A stretch of DNA of 53,651 bases, from the NCBI RefSeq assembly GCF_900114545.1, contig NZ_FOTI01000020.1:1-53651 (forward strand), written 5' to 3'. The stretch comes from Halanaerobium salsuginis (GTDB lineage Bacteria > Bacillota > Halanaerobiia > Halanaerobiales > Halanaerobiaceae). Under the pieces are notes generated by a model, which searched no databases, had not been told where the DNA came from, and was given only the letters and a program-made list of their open reading frames with translations. The translations under genes and the position numbers were made by a program. This document shows, one piece after another, positions 30,398 to 38,251 of the stretch. Every line of letters starts with the position of its first letter. Positions within the stretch are counted from its first letter, which is position 1.

Positions 30398-30424
30398 ATA
30401 ACCTATGCCTATGGTTATTTTTTG
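30398..30424 (+). terminator. First terminator after tmRNA
   Basis: ATAACC and GGTTAT form a 6-bp stem with a 9-base loop, followed by a T-run. It is weaker than the next one. Confidence 0.55.
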
Positions 30425-30456
30425 ATTTAATTTTCTTATAAATTATATAAGTAGTT

Positions 30457-30507
30457 AACGAAAGTTTTAAAGGTCTTTAAATCGACCTGTTGACTTTCGT
30501 TTTTTTA
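30457..30507 (+). terminator. Second, strong terminator after tmRNA
   Basis: AACGAAAGT and ACTTTCGTT pair outside; AGGTC and GACCT pair inside; eight T follow. A tandem terminator arrangement isolates the tmRNA gene from mscS. Confidence 0.9.
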
Positions 30508-30628
30508 TGTCTACAAATATTTTTTTAATAAAAATATTAACTTAACTAAATTATGAGCAGGAAATTTAACTTTTACATTTAATTATTGTATTATATATTT
30601 AATTAAATAAAAATAACTAATGTTTAAG

Positions 30629-30656
30629 TTGGATTTAAGGATAAACGATTTATAAT
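30629..30656 (+). promoter_or_regulatory. Promoter for the mechanosensitive channel gene
   Basis: TTGGAT at 30629-30634 and TATAAT at 30651-30656 with a 16-base gap, about 45 bases before the start codon. Confidence 0.6.
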
Positions 30657-30699
30657 TATTTTGATCAGTTTAAAATTCATAAGAGGAGGCTGAATTTTA

Positions 30700-31809
30700 A
30701 TGCAGGGTTTAAGTTTAAATACAATGGTTTTAAATAACAGCCTATTTAATTATTTACTGGCTTTGCTTTTTTTACTGATAGTTTATGGAGTAATTAAATT
30801 ATTTGATAGATTTATTTTAGCTAGAATGAATCTCTTAATTAAAAAGTTTTCAACCTCGTTTGCTATTTTATTGAGGAAAATTATAAAAAAAAGAGCTTAC
30901 CCTCTATTATATATCTTGGCTATTTATTTAGCTGTTCATCAATTAAGTGTAGTAAATAGGGCAGCCAGGTTTATAAATTATATCTTAATGATTTTAACAG
31001 TTATTTTGACAGTGCTAGCTCTGCTTGATTTATTAGTTTATAGTTTAAAAAAATATTGGCAAAAGAGGCAGCAGAGTTATGAACAGCAGAAATTATTGGG
31101 AGCTACAGTCTTTTTAATTAAAACTTTAGTCTGGATTATTGCAGCTTTATTTATTCTGGATAACTTAAATATAGAGATAACTGGTCTGGTTACCGGGCTT
31201 GGTATTGGTGGTGTAGCAATTGCTTTTGCTGCTCAAAATATTTTAACTGATTTATTTAATTATATAACCATTTTTTTTGATAAGCCATTTGATATTGGAG
31301 ATTTCATTATTACTGGTGATTATAAGGGGTCTATTGAACATATTGGTATTAAAACAACTCGAATTAGAAGTTTAAGTGGGGAAGAGATTATTATTTCTAA
31401 TACTGACTTAGTTAATTCGCGGATTAATAATTATAAAAGAATGCAGAAAAGAAGAATTAACTTTAGTTTTGGTTTAACTTATAATACTTCTTTAGAAAAG
31501 TTAAAAAAAGTTCCTCAGCTTGTCCAGGAAATTATAACTTCACTTGATAAAACAGAGTTTGATCGAGCTCATTTTGCTGAATATGCAAGTTCTAGTCTGC
31601 TTTTTCAGGTGGTTTATTATGTTACTGATAGTGACTATAAACTTTATATGGATATTCAGGAGCAGATTAATTTTGCTTTAAAAGAAAAATTTAATCAATT
31701 AGGCATAGAGTTTGCCTTCCCAACTCAAACAATTTATCTAGCTAATCAGTCTGAACAAATTTTAAATCAGGAAGTTAGCACAGTTGAAAATAGCAGAGGA
31801 GAAAACTAA
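30700..31809 (+). CDS. MscS-family mechanosensitive channel
   Basis: A 369-residue membrane protein with N-terminal hydrophobic segments (near residues 10-30, 70-85, 90-115, 145-165). The MscS pore helix and beta domain follow: TGLVTGLGIGGVAIAFAAQN near 165-185, then FNYITIFFDKPFDIGDFI and IGIKTTRIRSLSGEEIIISN. It would release solutes on osmotic downshift, important for a halophile. AGAGGAGG precedes ATG 30700. Its stop overlaps the start of the DUF503 gene (TAATG). Confidence 0.92.
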   Translation: MQGLSLNTMVLNNSLFNYLLALLFLLIVYGVIKLFDRFILARMNLLIKKFSTSFAILLRKIIKKRAYPLLYILAIYLAVHQLSVVNRAARFINYILMILTVILTVLALLDLLVYSLKKYWQKRQQSYEQQKLLGATVFLIKTLVWIIAALFILDNLNIEITGLVTGLGIGGVAIAFAAQNILTDLFNYITIFFDKPFDIGDFIITGDYKGSIEHIGIKTTRIRSLSGEEIIISNTDLVNSRINNYKRMQKRRINFSFGLTYNTSLEKLKKVPQLVQEIITSLDKTEFDRAHFAEYASSSLLFQVVYYVTDSDYKLYMDIQEQINFALKEKFNQLGIEFAFPTQTIYLANQSEQILNQEVSTVENSRGEN

Positions 31810-32090
31810 TGTTAGTAGCAAGTTGTGAAATTAAACTATATTTAGCAGGAGCGATGACGTTAAAAGATAAACGTCAAATAATAAAGAGTCTGCTGCAGAA
31901 AACTAAGAATAAATTTAATTTCTCTGCAGCAGAAGTAGGAGCACAAGATTATATAAAGTCTGCTGTTTTAGGAGTTGCCATGGTTGGTGATGATTATAAT
32001 TATTTGCAGAGTAAAATGGATAAATATCTAAACTTTATCGAATCTTTTCCAGAGTTTTTATTAACAGATTTCGAGATAACAATTAGCTGA
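31809..32090 (+). CDS. DUF503 family protein
   Basis: A 93-residue small protein of the YlxP/DUF503 family: an N-terminal strand VASCEIKLYLAGAMTLKDKR then a helix QIIKSLLQKTKNKFN, and a ferredoxin-like second half. Function unknown; in many Firmicutes the gene lies near rbfA. Here it is coupled to mscS by a TAATG overlap and its last 30 bases overlap the end of the convergent nagB. Confidence 0.85.
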   Translation: MLVASCEIKLYLAGAMTLKDKRQIIKSLLQKTKNKFNFSAAEVGAQDYIKSAVLGVAMVGDDYNYLQSKMDKYLNFIESFPEFLLTDFEITIS

Positions 32091-32828
32091 GAGTTCGGAT
32101 TGATTAATTAAAGAAGCTGCTTGCTGATCAACAATGAGAGTAATTCTGGGATGACTCTGAAGTAAAGAAGCTGGAACTTGGGTTGATATTTTACCATTAA
32201 CTGTTTTAGCAATAGCTTCTGCTTTGTTTTTGCCGCTAGCCAATAAAATTATTCTTTTAGCCTTAAGGATTGTAGCCATACCCATCGAAATAGCCTTTTG
32301 AGGAACCTCATCTTTACTTGCGAAATAGCGACTATTTGCTTTAATTGTTTCTTCAGTTAATTCAACTATATTGGTAGCAACATTTAGTTTTTCAGCTGGC
32401 TCATTAAAACCTATATGACCATTTTCGCCGATACCAAGCACCTGGAGATCAATTCCACCAGACTGTTTAATTTTATTTTCATAATTTTGACATTCCTGAA
32501 TTAGATCACTACTTGAGCCATCAGGAATATTTATATTTTCTGCTTTAATATTTATATCTTTAAAAAAGTTATGCTGCATATAGTAGTGGTAGCTGTTTTC
32601 ATTTTCTGCTGCCAACCCACAATATTCATCTAAATTAAAGCTTTGGACTCGTTTAAAATCAACCTCACCTTCACGGTACATTTCAATTAATTTATCATAC
32701 ATAGCAAGAGGAGTTCCGCCTGTTGCCAGGCCCAGAATACTATTTGCTTTTAAAGTAATCTGACTAGATAACATGAGAGCTGCCTTTTTACTCATGCTGT
32801 GATAATCTTTTTCTACAATTATTCTCAT
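32061..32828 (-). CDS. nagB: Glucosamine-6-phosphate deaminase
   Basis: A 255-residue enzyme that converts glucosamine 6-phosphate to fructose 6-phosphate and ammonia. GLATGGTPLAMYDKL, FNLDEYCGL with the catalytic Asp near 70, and LGIGENGHIGFNEPA carrying the Asn-His-Glu triad near 130-142 are canonical. It is downstream of nagR (66 bases) on the same strand. No nagA is in the window. AAAGGATTG precedes the ATG. Its 3' end overlaps DUF503 by 30 bases tail to tail. Confidence 0.94.
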   Translation of the reverse strand: MRIIVEKDYHSMSKKAALMLSSQITLKANSILGLATGGTPLAMYDKLIEMYREGEVDFKRVQSFNLDEYCGLAAENENSYHYYMQHNFFKDINIKAENINIPDGSSSDLIQECQNYENKIKQSGGIDLQVLGIGENGHIGFNEPAEKLNVATNIVELTEETIKANSRYFASKDEVPQKAISMGMATILKAKRIILLASGKNKAEAIAKTVNGKISTQVPASLLQSHPRITLIVDQQAASLINQSELSANCYLEIC

Positions 32829-32894
32829 TCAAATCAATCCTTTCTTATCAATTTTTACTTAAATTAAAATTTTAATTCAACTATATTTGATAAA

Positions 32895-33626
32895 TTAAGT
32901 CAGATTAAAATTAAATTTAAATTTATAATTATTATTTCTGTAATAAGCAGAAGTAAATTCTACTAACTGTTCTTGAGCATCGAAGCTTGACTGCTCAAAA
33001 TAAAGTCCTAAACTGCCAGCTTTTAAATCCATTTTTTGAGCTATCTGATCATTAAACATAATTGCTTCTACTTCAGCTTCGACATTAGTCAATTTAAGCT
33101 TATATTTATCTTGAATCAATTGATAGAGTGAGCTATTACTAAGTTCTTGCTTACTAAGCTCAGGGAACAAATAACTGGGAAGATAGGTGTTTTCCAGTAG
33201 AAAAGGGTGAGCTTCAATTATTCTCAGCCTTTCTAGATGATATACTTTATCGTCTGGCTGACAGTTCAACTTTTCAGCCAGTTCAGCTGCCGGTATTATT
33301 TCAAATTTGAGCAGCTTAGTTTTATAATCTAATCCTTTTTTTTGCATTTCCTGACTAAAACTTAAAAGAGGAGAAATGCTATAGTTATCCTGGTAATCAG
33401 TAATAAAAGTTCCACTACCCTGTTTTCTGATGAGATAGCCACTATCTACCAGAATATCAACCGCTTTTTTTACTGTCATCCGGCTAATATTATTATATTC
33501 TGCTAATTCCCTTTCAGCTGGTAATTGTTCTCCAGCGGTAAATTCATCTGCCTGGATAGCAGCTAGAATATTTTCTTTTAACTGGTAATAAAGAGGGAGA
33601 GGACTGCTTTTATTTATTTTTTTCAT
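32895..33626 (-). CDS. nagR: GntR/HutC-family regulator (NagR/YvoA-like)
   Basis: A 243-residue regulator. The N-terminal winged helix reads PLYYQLKENILAAIQADEF, then QLPAERELAEYNNISRMTVKKA, DILVDSGYLIRKQGSGTFI. A UTRA effector domain follows (LERLRIIEAHPFLLENTYLP near 135-155). The neighbour nagB and a dre-type operator at its own promoter identify it as the amino-sugar repressor, probably released by glucosamine or N-acetylglucosamine phosphates. The name is inferred from family and context. Confidence 0.88.
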   Translation of the reverse strand: MKKINKSSPLPLYYQLKENILAAIQADEFTAGEQLPAERELAEYNNISRMTVKKAVDILVDSGYLIRKQGSGTFITDYQDNYSISPLLSFSQEMQKKGLDYKTKLLKFEIIPAAELAEKLNCQPDDKVYHLERLRIIEAHPFLLENTYLPSYLFPELSKQELSNSSLYQLIQDKYKLKLTNVEAEVEAIMFNDQIAQKMDLKAGSLGLYFEQSSFDAQEQLVEFTSAYYRNNNYKFKFNFNLT

Positions 33627-33691
33627 AGTTAAAAACCTCCTTAAAACAAGAGTTTATTAAAATCAATTATTATAGATAAATATACAACATG

Positions 33692-33732
33692 TGGTCTATA
33701 CCAATTATAATAGAGAAAAAAGTATTTTGCAA
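33692..33732 (-). promoter_or_regulatory. nagR-nagB promoter with NagR/YvoA operator
   Basis: On the minus strand TTGCAA (33727-33732), 17 bases, then TATAAT (33704-33709). Immediately next to the -10 is TGGTCTATACCA (33692-33703), one step from the palindromic dre site TGGTCTAGACCA of NagR/YvoA. Binding there would cover the transcription start, so autorepression is likely. Confidence 0.85.
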
Positions 33733-33737
33733 GTAAA

Positions 33738-34295
33738 TTAAAACTTAAAAATAATACCGATCAGAGCAGCAAAAACTATGTAAAAAATCGGATGCTTTTT
33801 CAGCTTGCGAATTGCAATAAAAATTATAATTAAGAGCAGAAGTGCTTTATAATTAAAAAAATGACTAAAATCATTAGATAAATTTTCAAAGTAAAAAATA
33901 TTTCCTGCAGCCAGACTAAAGGCTGCTGAAGCAATTAATCCTGCTACAGCTGGTCTAATACCAGTAAAAGCGGACTTAACTAAAGGATGCTGATTAAATT
34001 TTTGAAAGTAATGAGCAATAATTGTAATAATTATAATTGAAGGAGCAGTTAAACCCAAAGTAGCGATAATTCCCCCTGCTATACCAGCAGTATTAAAACC
34101 AATAAAAGTAGCTGTATTAATTCCAATTGCCCCAGGTGTTGATTCGGAAATAGCAATCATATTTAGAAGCTGATCTGTAGTTAACCAGCCATATTTAATA
34201 ATAAGATTTTGTAAAAAAGGTAATGCTGCCAATCCGCCTCCCAGAGCAAAAAGACCTACTTTAAAAAATTCTAAAAAAAGAATAAAATAAATCAT
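33738..34295 (-). CDS. Chromate-transporter-family protein, second half
   Basis: A 185-residue membrane protein of the short-chain CHR family. FFKVGLFALGGGLAALPFLQ at the start and the SESTPGAIGINTATFIGF motif near 50-67 are the family marks, followed by several hydrophobic helices. It overlaps the upstream half by 4 bases (ATGA). The two halves should form a heterodimer equal to one long ChrA. Real chromate export is uncertain; many such pairs have unknown anion substrates. Confidence 0.87.
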   Translation of the reverse strand: MIYFILFLEFFKVGLFALGGGLAALPFLQNLIIKYGWLTTDQLLNMIAISESTPGAIGINTATFIGFNTAGIAGGIIATLGLTAPSIIIITIIAHYFQKFNQHPLVKSAFTGIRPAVAGLIASAAFSLAAGNIFYFENLSNDFSHFFNYKALLLLIIIFIAIRKLKKHPIFYIVFAALIGIIFKF

Positions 34296-34873
34296 TTATC
34301 TTTATCTCCTTTTTGATAAGTTTTAAATTCTGATTTTAAATTCCCCGACCAGTATTGAATTATAATTCCTAAAAAGGCTGAACTTAGAATAACAAAAACA
34401 GGAGAAATATTGAGGAAACTTAGACTAAAAAAAGCAGCTAAAAAAATTAACATACTCAAATGACTTTTATCTGATTTTTGCCACATTTTGATTACTATAT
34501 CAATAATCAAAGCTACTACAGCTATTTGTATTGCTGCAAAAGCATTTTGCAGCACCGCTAACTGCTGAAACTTTTTAAAAAAAGCTGCTATAAATGTAAT
34601 GATAATTAGTGAGGGACTGATAAAACCCAATGTAGCAGCTAGAGCGCCTTTTATTCCTTTTAAACTATAACCAGTCATTGTAGCAGTATTGACTGCTATA
34701 ATTCCAGGTGTGCTTTGCCCAATTGCATAATAGTTTAAAATATCCTCTTCTGTAATCCAATTCAAATTATCAACTAGTTCTTTTTTTATAATAGGCAGCA
34801 TGGCATATCCGCCACCAAATGTAAAAGATCCTATTTTAAAGAAAGTAATAAATATTTTACTTAAATTTTTCAT
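34292..34873 (-). CDS. Chromate-transporter-family protein, first half
   Basis: A 193-residue partner of the previous gene, translated first. KIGSFTFGGGYAMLPIIKKE near residue 11 and the IGQSTPGIIAVNTATMTGY block near 50 match it in fold and motif. The C-terminal tail is polar and Lys-rich. AGGAGG precedes the ATG. A 4-base overlap shows translational coupling. Confidence 0.88.
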   Translation of the reverse strand: MKNLSKIFITFFKIGSFTFGGGYAMLPIIKKELVDNLNWITEEDILNYYAIGQSTPGIIAVNTATMTGYSLKGIKGALAATLGFISPSLIIITFIAAFFKKFQQLAVLQNAFAAIQIAVVALIIDIVIKMWQKSDKSHLSMLIFLAAFFSLSFLNISPVFVILSSAFLGIIIQYWSGNLKSEFKTYQKGDKDK

Positions 34874-34889
34874 AAATAGCTAACCTCCT

Positions 34890-34938
34890 TAGTTAATCTC
34901 TAACTAAATATTATAACATAAGCAGAAAAATTTATGAA
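34890..34938 (-). promoter_or_regulatory. Promoter and candidate operator of the chromate-transporter pair
   Basis: On the minus strand TTCATA, 17 bases, TATAAT (34910-34915), with TG one base ahead of the -10. Downstream, TAGTTA-N5-TAACTA (34890-34906) is a perfect 6-bp dyad between the start of transcription and the ribosome site, suiting a repressor. Confidence 0.5.
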
Positions 34939-35030
34939 ATTTTATTCTCAGGCAGGAATATTGTTAGTAACTTAGAATAAATTAAATAATGTAAAAAAAT
35001 TAGTGTTAAGAAAAAGTGGGGTGGATTAGA

Positions 35031-35417
35031 GTGAAATTACGAGCTAAGTTTAGTTTGTTTTTTTTAATTGTTATAGTTTTTAGTCTGAGTATTAATTCTC
35101 TTGCTCTAGAAGTTAAATTTAAAGATAATGATTTTTCACTTAAACCGCAGGTGATTACAGAACAGACAATGGTTGTATTAGATAATCTGCAGCCAGAGCT
35201 TGATTTTACTCTCCACAATTTAGAAGCAGGTCGTTACTTATTAATTTATGGTGGCCATTTCTATATGCTTAATGTGGACAGCAAAGTTATTAAAACAGAA
35301 AATGGTGAATTAGAATTACCTAATAAAATATTACAGGTTAATCATAAACTGTTGGTTCCAGTTTATTTTATTGACTTATTACCTGAACTGGAAGTGGAAG
35401 CTGCTAATCTTAATTAA
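35031..35417 (+). CDS. Secreted copper-amine-oxidase-N-like protein
   Basis: A 128-residue protein with a signal segment (about residues 5-24, ending NSLAL). The remainder resembles the short repeat of copper-amine-oxidase N-terminal (stalk) domains: YGGHFYMLNVDSKVIKTEN then LPNKILQVNHKLLVPVYFI. The amidase at 39839 carries a similar module. I favour GTG 35031 over GTG 35016 because GGGGTGG at 35018-35024 is a ribosome site for it. Probably a small cell-wall or periplasmic protein; role unknown. Confidence 0.55.
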   Translation: MKLRAKFSLFFLIVIVFSLSINSLALEVKFKDNDFSLKPQVITEQTMVVLDNLQPELDFTLHNLEAGRYLLIYGGHFYMLNVDSKVIKTENGELELPNKILQVNHKLLVPVYFIDLLPELEVEAANLN

Positions 35418-35537
35418 ATTTTTAATCTAGCTATTAATTTTATTTGTCCGGCAATAAAAGGGAAAAGGACTTTTTTAGAGAACTATTTATAGTAAGCAGA
35501 AAAATTTATTATTTTTAGATTTGAAAGGGGGATATTT

Positions 35538-35609
35538 ATGGCAGAATTTGTAGGAATTGTAGTAATTATCTGGGCACTTGTTTACTTTTTTAATAGAATG
35601 GCTCCGTAA
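35538..35609 (+). CDS. 23-residue single-span membrane peptide
   Basis: The frame gives MAEFVGIVVIIWALVYFFNR then MAP. A GAAAGGGGGA ribosome site lies at 35523-35532, and a dedicated terminator follows 10 bases after the stop. Residues 4-18 form one hydrophobic helix with a polar C-terminal end. Ribosome site, clean short frame and terminator together support a real gene. I do not recognise the family; small membrane peptides often bind a larger transporter or sensor. Confidence 0.65.
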   Translation: MAEFVGIVVIIWALVYFFNRMAP

Positions 35610-35618
35610 TAAAGATAA

Positions 35619-35650
35619 AAGGGAGGAATTTAAAATTTCTCCCTTCTTTT
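35619..35650 (+). terminator. Terminator of the small membrane peptide gene
   Basis: AAGGGAG and CTCCCTT pair, extended inward by AAT/ATT pairs to about 11-12 bp, followed by CTTTT. Confidence 0.85.
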
Positions 35651-35744
35651 CGTATATCTGTTAAGTTTAGCAGTTAGACTCAATTAGGGTAATTATTGAG
35701 AACAGCTAGGTATTTATTGGAGTAGAATTGAGGGATAAAACTGG

Positions 35745-36806
35745 ATGAATTATTTAGTTCAAAAATTTAAAATAGTATTTTTGCTTTTAAGAAAAGATCT
35801 TAAGGAATCATTGCAGAATCGAACTGCTTTAATTGTAATTTTTTTGCCTTTATTTGCTTCTTTAATGTTTTCGGTAGTTAACAGCCAGCAGCTGGTGCGT
35901 GATTTTGAAATAGGAATAACTGGTCAGAAAAGCAGTAGTTTACAGCAATTTGTAGCTGATAATTATAGTAATATTAAATTCAAAAATTATCGACAATTTA
36001 CAGCCGGAAAAAGAGATGCGGCAGCTGGTAAAATTGATGCTTTAATAGTTTATGAGCAAGGACAGACTAATTCAAATGATCATTACCAAATTTATCTTGA
36101 TAGCAGAGATACAATCAATTTTTTTATTTTAAAAGAAAACATTACTGATTTACTGCAGCAGTATTATAAATTAGATAATCAGCTTAATTTAGAATTTGCT
36201 CCAGTGACAGAATTTGATAGTGTTAGCTCTATTTTGCCAATCTGGATTACAGTTACGATTACTATGATTGGTTTGATGCTTATTTCTGGTTCACTGGCTG
36301 AAGAAAAAGATAATAAAACTTTAGCAGCTTTACTGGTAACACGAGTTAATATTTGGCAGTTGATTGCAGCTAAAAGTTTACTGGCAGTTATTTTAAGTTT
36401 AATTACTGCTTTTTTAATGGGGCTTTTGAATAATTTATTGGCTGTAGGTTTTGCTTCAATTTTATTATTTATCCTGACAGTTTTTCTGGCAGCACTAACT
36501 TTTAGTGCTCTGGGTTTATTAATTGCTTTTATTAGTGGCTCTCAAGCTGCAACAAGATCAATTTCTACAATTATTTATTTCCCAATTATATTCCCAGCTT
36601 TAATTGCTGATCTCTCACCCTTGACCCAAAAATTAGCTAGTTTTTTTCCAAGCTATTATCTTTATCAGGCACTTGATAAACTATTAGTTTATCGAGGTAA
36701 TCAGTTTGCTGTTTTAGGACCGCTAGTTAGTTTATCATTATTTGCACTTTTATTTTATTTTATTATTTATTTTTATTTAAGAAAGGCTGATACTATTGCT
36801 GATTAA
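35745..36806 (+). CDS. ABC-2-type exporter permease
   Basis: A 353-residue membrane protein with the NatB/ABC-2 plan. One helix near 28-45 is followed by a long extracytoplasmic domain (about 50-165), then a cluster of five helices from about 167 to 345. LISGSLAEEKDNKTLAALLVTRVN near 180-200 is the cytoplasmic coupling segment typical of ABC-2 permeases. Its ATPase is two genes on. Cargo is not evident; sodium and drug exporters share this form. Confidence 0.85.
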   Translation: MNYLVQKFKIVFLLLRKDLKESLQNRTALIVIFLPLFASLMFSVVNSQQLVRDFEIGITGQKSSSLQQFVADNYSNIKFKNYRQFTAGKRDAAAGKIDALIVYEQGQTNSNDHYQIYLDSRDTINFFILKENITDLLQQYYKLDNQLNLEFAPVTEFDSVSSILPIWITVTITMIGLMLISGSLAEEKDNKTLAALLVTRVNIWQLIAAKSLLAVILSLITAFLMGLLNNLLAVGFASILLFILTVFLAALTFSALGLLIAFISGSQAATRSISTIIYFPIIFPALIADLSPLTQKLASFFPSYYLYQALDKLLVYRGNQFAVLGPLVSLSLFALLFYFIIYFYLRKADTIAD

Positions 36807-37317
36807 ATTCCAAAAAAACTTACTGCTTATTTTTGGCTTATTGATAATTATTTTATTAAATTTAGTTGGAAATCCAGCTTTAGCCCGGGAATTCAATTCA
36901 GAAATTGACTTTGTAGAGTATATTTATCATGAATATAGTATAGAAAATTTTGCAGTGGTTTATCAAAACTTTGTACCAGAATTAAAAGCAATTTTGACTA
37001 AAGAGGAATATCTTAAATTTCAACAAAAAAATTTCTCTAAATATGAATTAGAATACAAAGATATTGAAGTTGGATCCAGCAGCCAGATTAATCAACAGCA
37101 AATAGCTTCCGAATTTACTTATACAGCAGAAGTTTCTTCAAATAAGCCAAAATTTTATGCAGTTGAAGTTAAATATTTGCTTGAATTTAATCGTTTTGGA
37201 AGAAGAGAAAAAGAAACTGATAAAAAAGTTTATGTTCAGCAGACAGAATCTGGCTATCAACTTTTTTGGGACCCAGAACCTATCTTAGGAGAGAGTGAGG
37301 CAGCTGAAGATGAGTGA
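36796..37317 (+). CDS. Exported protein within the ABC exporter unit
   Basis: A 173-residue protein with a signal segment (about residues 8-30, ending PALAR) and a soluble mixed domain with no motif I recognise. It starts at TTG 36796 inside the permease gene (11-base overlap), with GAAAGG at 36781-36786 as ribosome site, and ends overlapping the ATPase gene. Such tight coupling on both sides suggests a periplasmic partner of the exporter. Homology is unknown to me. Confidence 0.65.
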   Translation: MLIKFQKNLLLIFGLLIIILLNLVGNPALAREFNSEIDFVEYIYHEYSIENFAVVYQNFVPELKAILTKEEYLKFQQKNFSKYELEYKDIEVGSSSQINQQQIASEFTYTAEVSSNKPKFYAVEVKYLLEFNRFGRREKETDKKVYVQQTESGYQLFWDPEPILGESEAAEDE

Positions 37318-38230
37318 GTTCAGTCTTGCTACTGTTAATTTAAAAAAATCTTTTGCTGAGCAGAAAGTTTTAAAAGGGATTAGTCTGCAGGTTAAGCGAG
37401 GAGAGATAATGGGTTTATTAGGTCCAAATGGAGCTGGTAAGACGACTTTAATTAAAATTATTATTGGTATTTTAAACCCTACTGCTGGTCAGGTTAAATT
37501 ATTTGGCAGTAAGCAGGGACGGAATATCAGTGAAGATATAAAAGCTAAAATTGGAGTTGTTTTCGAAGAAAGTAATTTATATGAACGTTTAAATGCTTAT
37601 GATAATTTAAAATTATTTGCTGGAATTAATGGAGTTTCTTTAAAGAGGGTTAATAACTTATTGGCTGAATTTAAACTTGAAACAGCAGCTAAGCGAGCAG
37701 TCAAAACTTATTCTAAAGGTATGAAAAAGAGACTGATGATCTGTCGGGCCTTATTAGCTGATCCAGAATTACTTATTCTTGATGAAGCAACAGGAGGACT
37801 TGATCCTATTTCAGCGGAAATAATTAGAAATAAAGTCCTGGAACTAAAAAAACAGGGTAAGAGTATCTTGATTAGTACTCATTATCTAGAAGAGGCCGAT
37901 CGTTTATGTGATCGGGTTGCTTTCATTAGTCTGGGGAATTTAATTGCAGTTGATAAACCAGCAGTATTTAAAGATAGTCTGCATAAAAATTTTCTTGAAC
38001 TCAGTTTTGCTTATCCGGCAAGTAATAATTTTGAATTAAGTGAAAGATTAAAATCGTTTTTAAAACCAGGAGAAGAATATCAGCTGGAAGATGAATCATT
38101 TAAGTTATGGTTAATAATTGATCAAACAGTACTTAAGCGGGCTGTTAAATTAAATGAAGAATTTAAACTATTAAATATTAACCGAATTGAAGCAGATTTA
38201 CAAGATGTTTTTAAGCAGGTTAATTTATAA
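37310..38230 (+). CDS. ABC transporter ATP-binding protein
   Basis: A 306-residue ATPase. Walker A is GLLGPNGAGKTTLIK near 36, the signature is YSKGMKKRLMICRALL near 130, and Walker B is PELLILDEATGGLDP near 152, followed by STHYLEEADRLCDRV. The C-terminal ~80 residues are an accessory domain as in NatA-like proteins. ATG 37310 overlaps the previous gene by 8 bases; a GTG at 37295 is possible but its ribosome site would be too close. It powers the permease at 35745. Confidence 0.92.
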   Translation: MSEFSLATVNLKKSFAEQKVLKGISLQVKRGEIMGLLGPNGAGKTTLIKIIIGILNPTAGQVKLFGSKQGRNISEDIKAKIGVVFEESNLYERLNAYDNLKLFAGINGVSLKRVNNLLAEFKLETAAKRAVKTYSKGMKKRLMICRALLADPELLILDEATGGLDPISAEIIRNKVLELKKQGKSILISTHYLEEADRLCDRVAFISLGNLIAVDKPAVFKDSLHKNFLELSFAYPASNNFELSERLKSFLKPGEEYQLEDESFKLWLIIDQTVLKRAVKLNEEFKLLNINRIEADLQDVFKQVNL

Positions 38231-38251
38231 AATTAGTTAGGAGCTGGGATT

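Noticed and set aside
33738-34873. A frameshifted single chrA gene
   Set aside because: Each half carries its own N-terminal GGG motif and STPG block and overlaps by ATGA, which is the normal short-chain CHR pair rather than a broken long gene.
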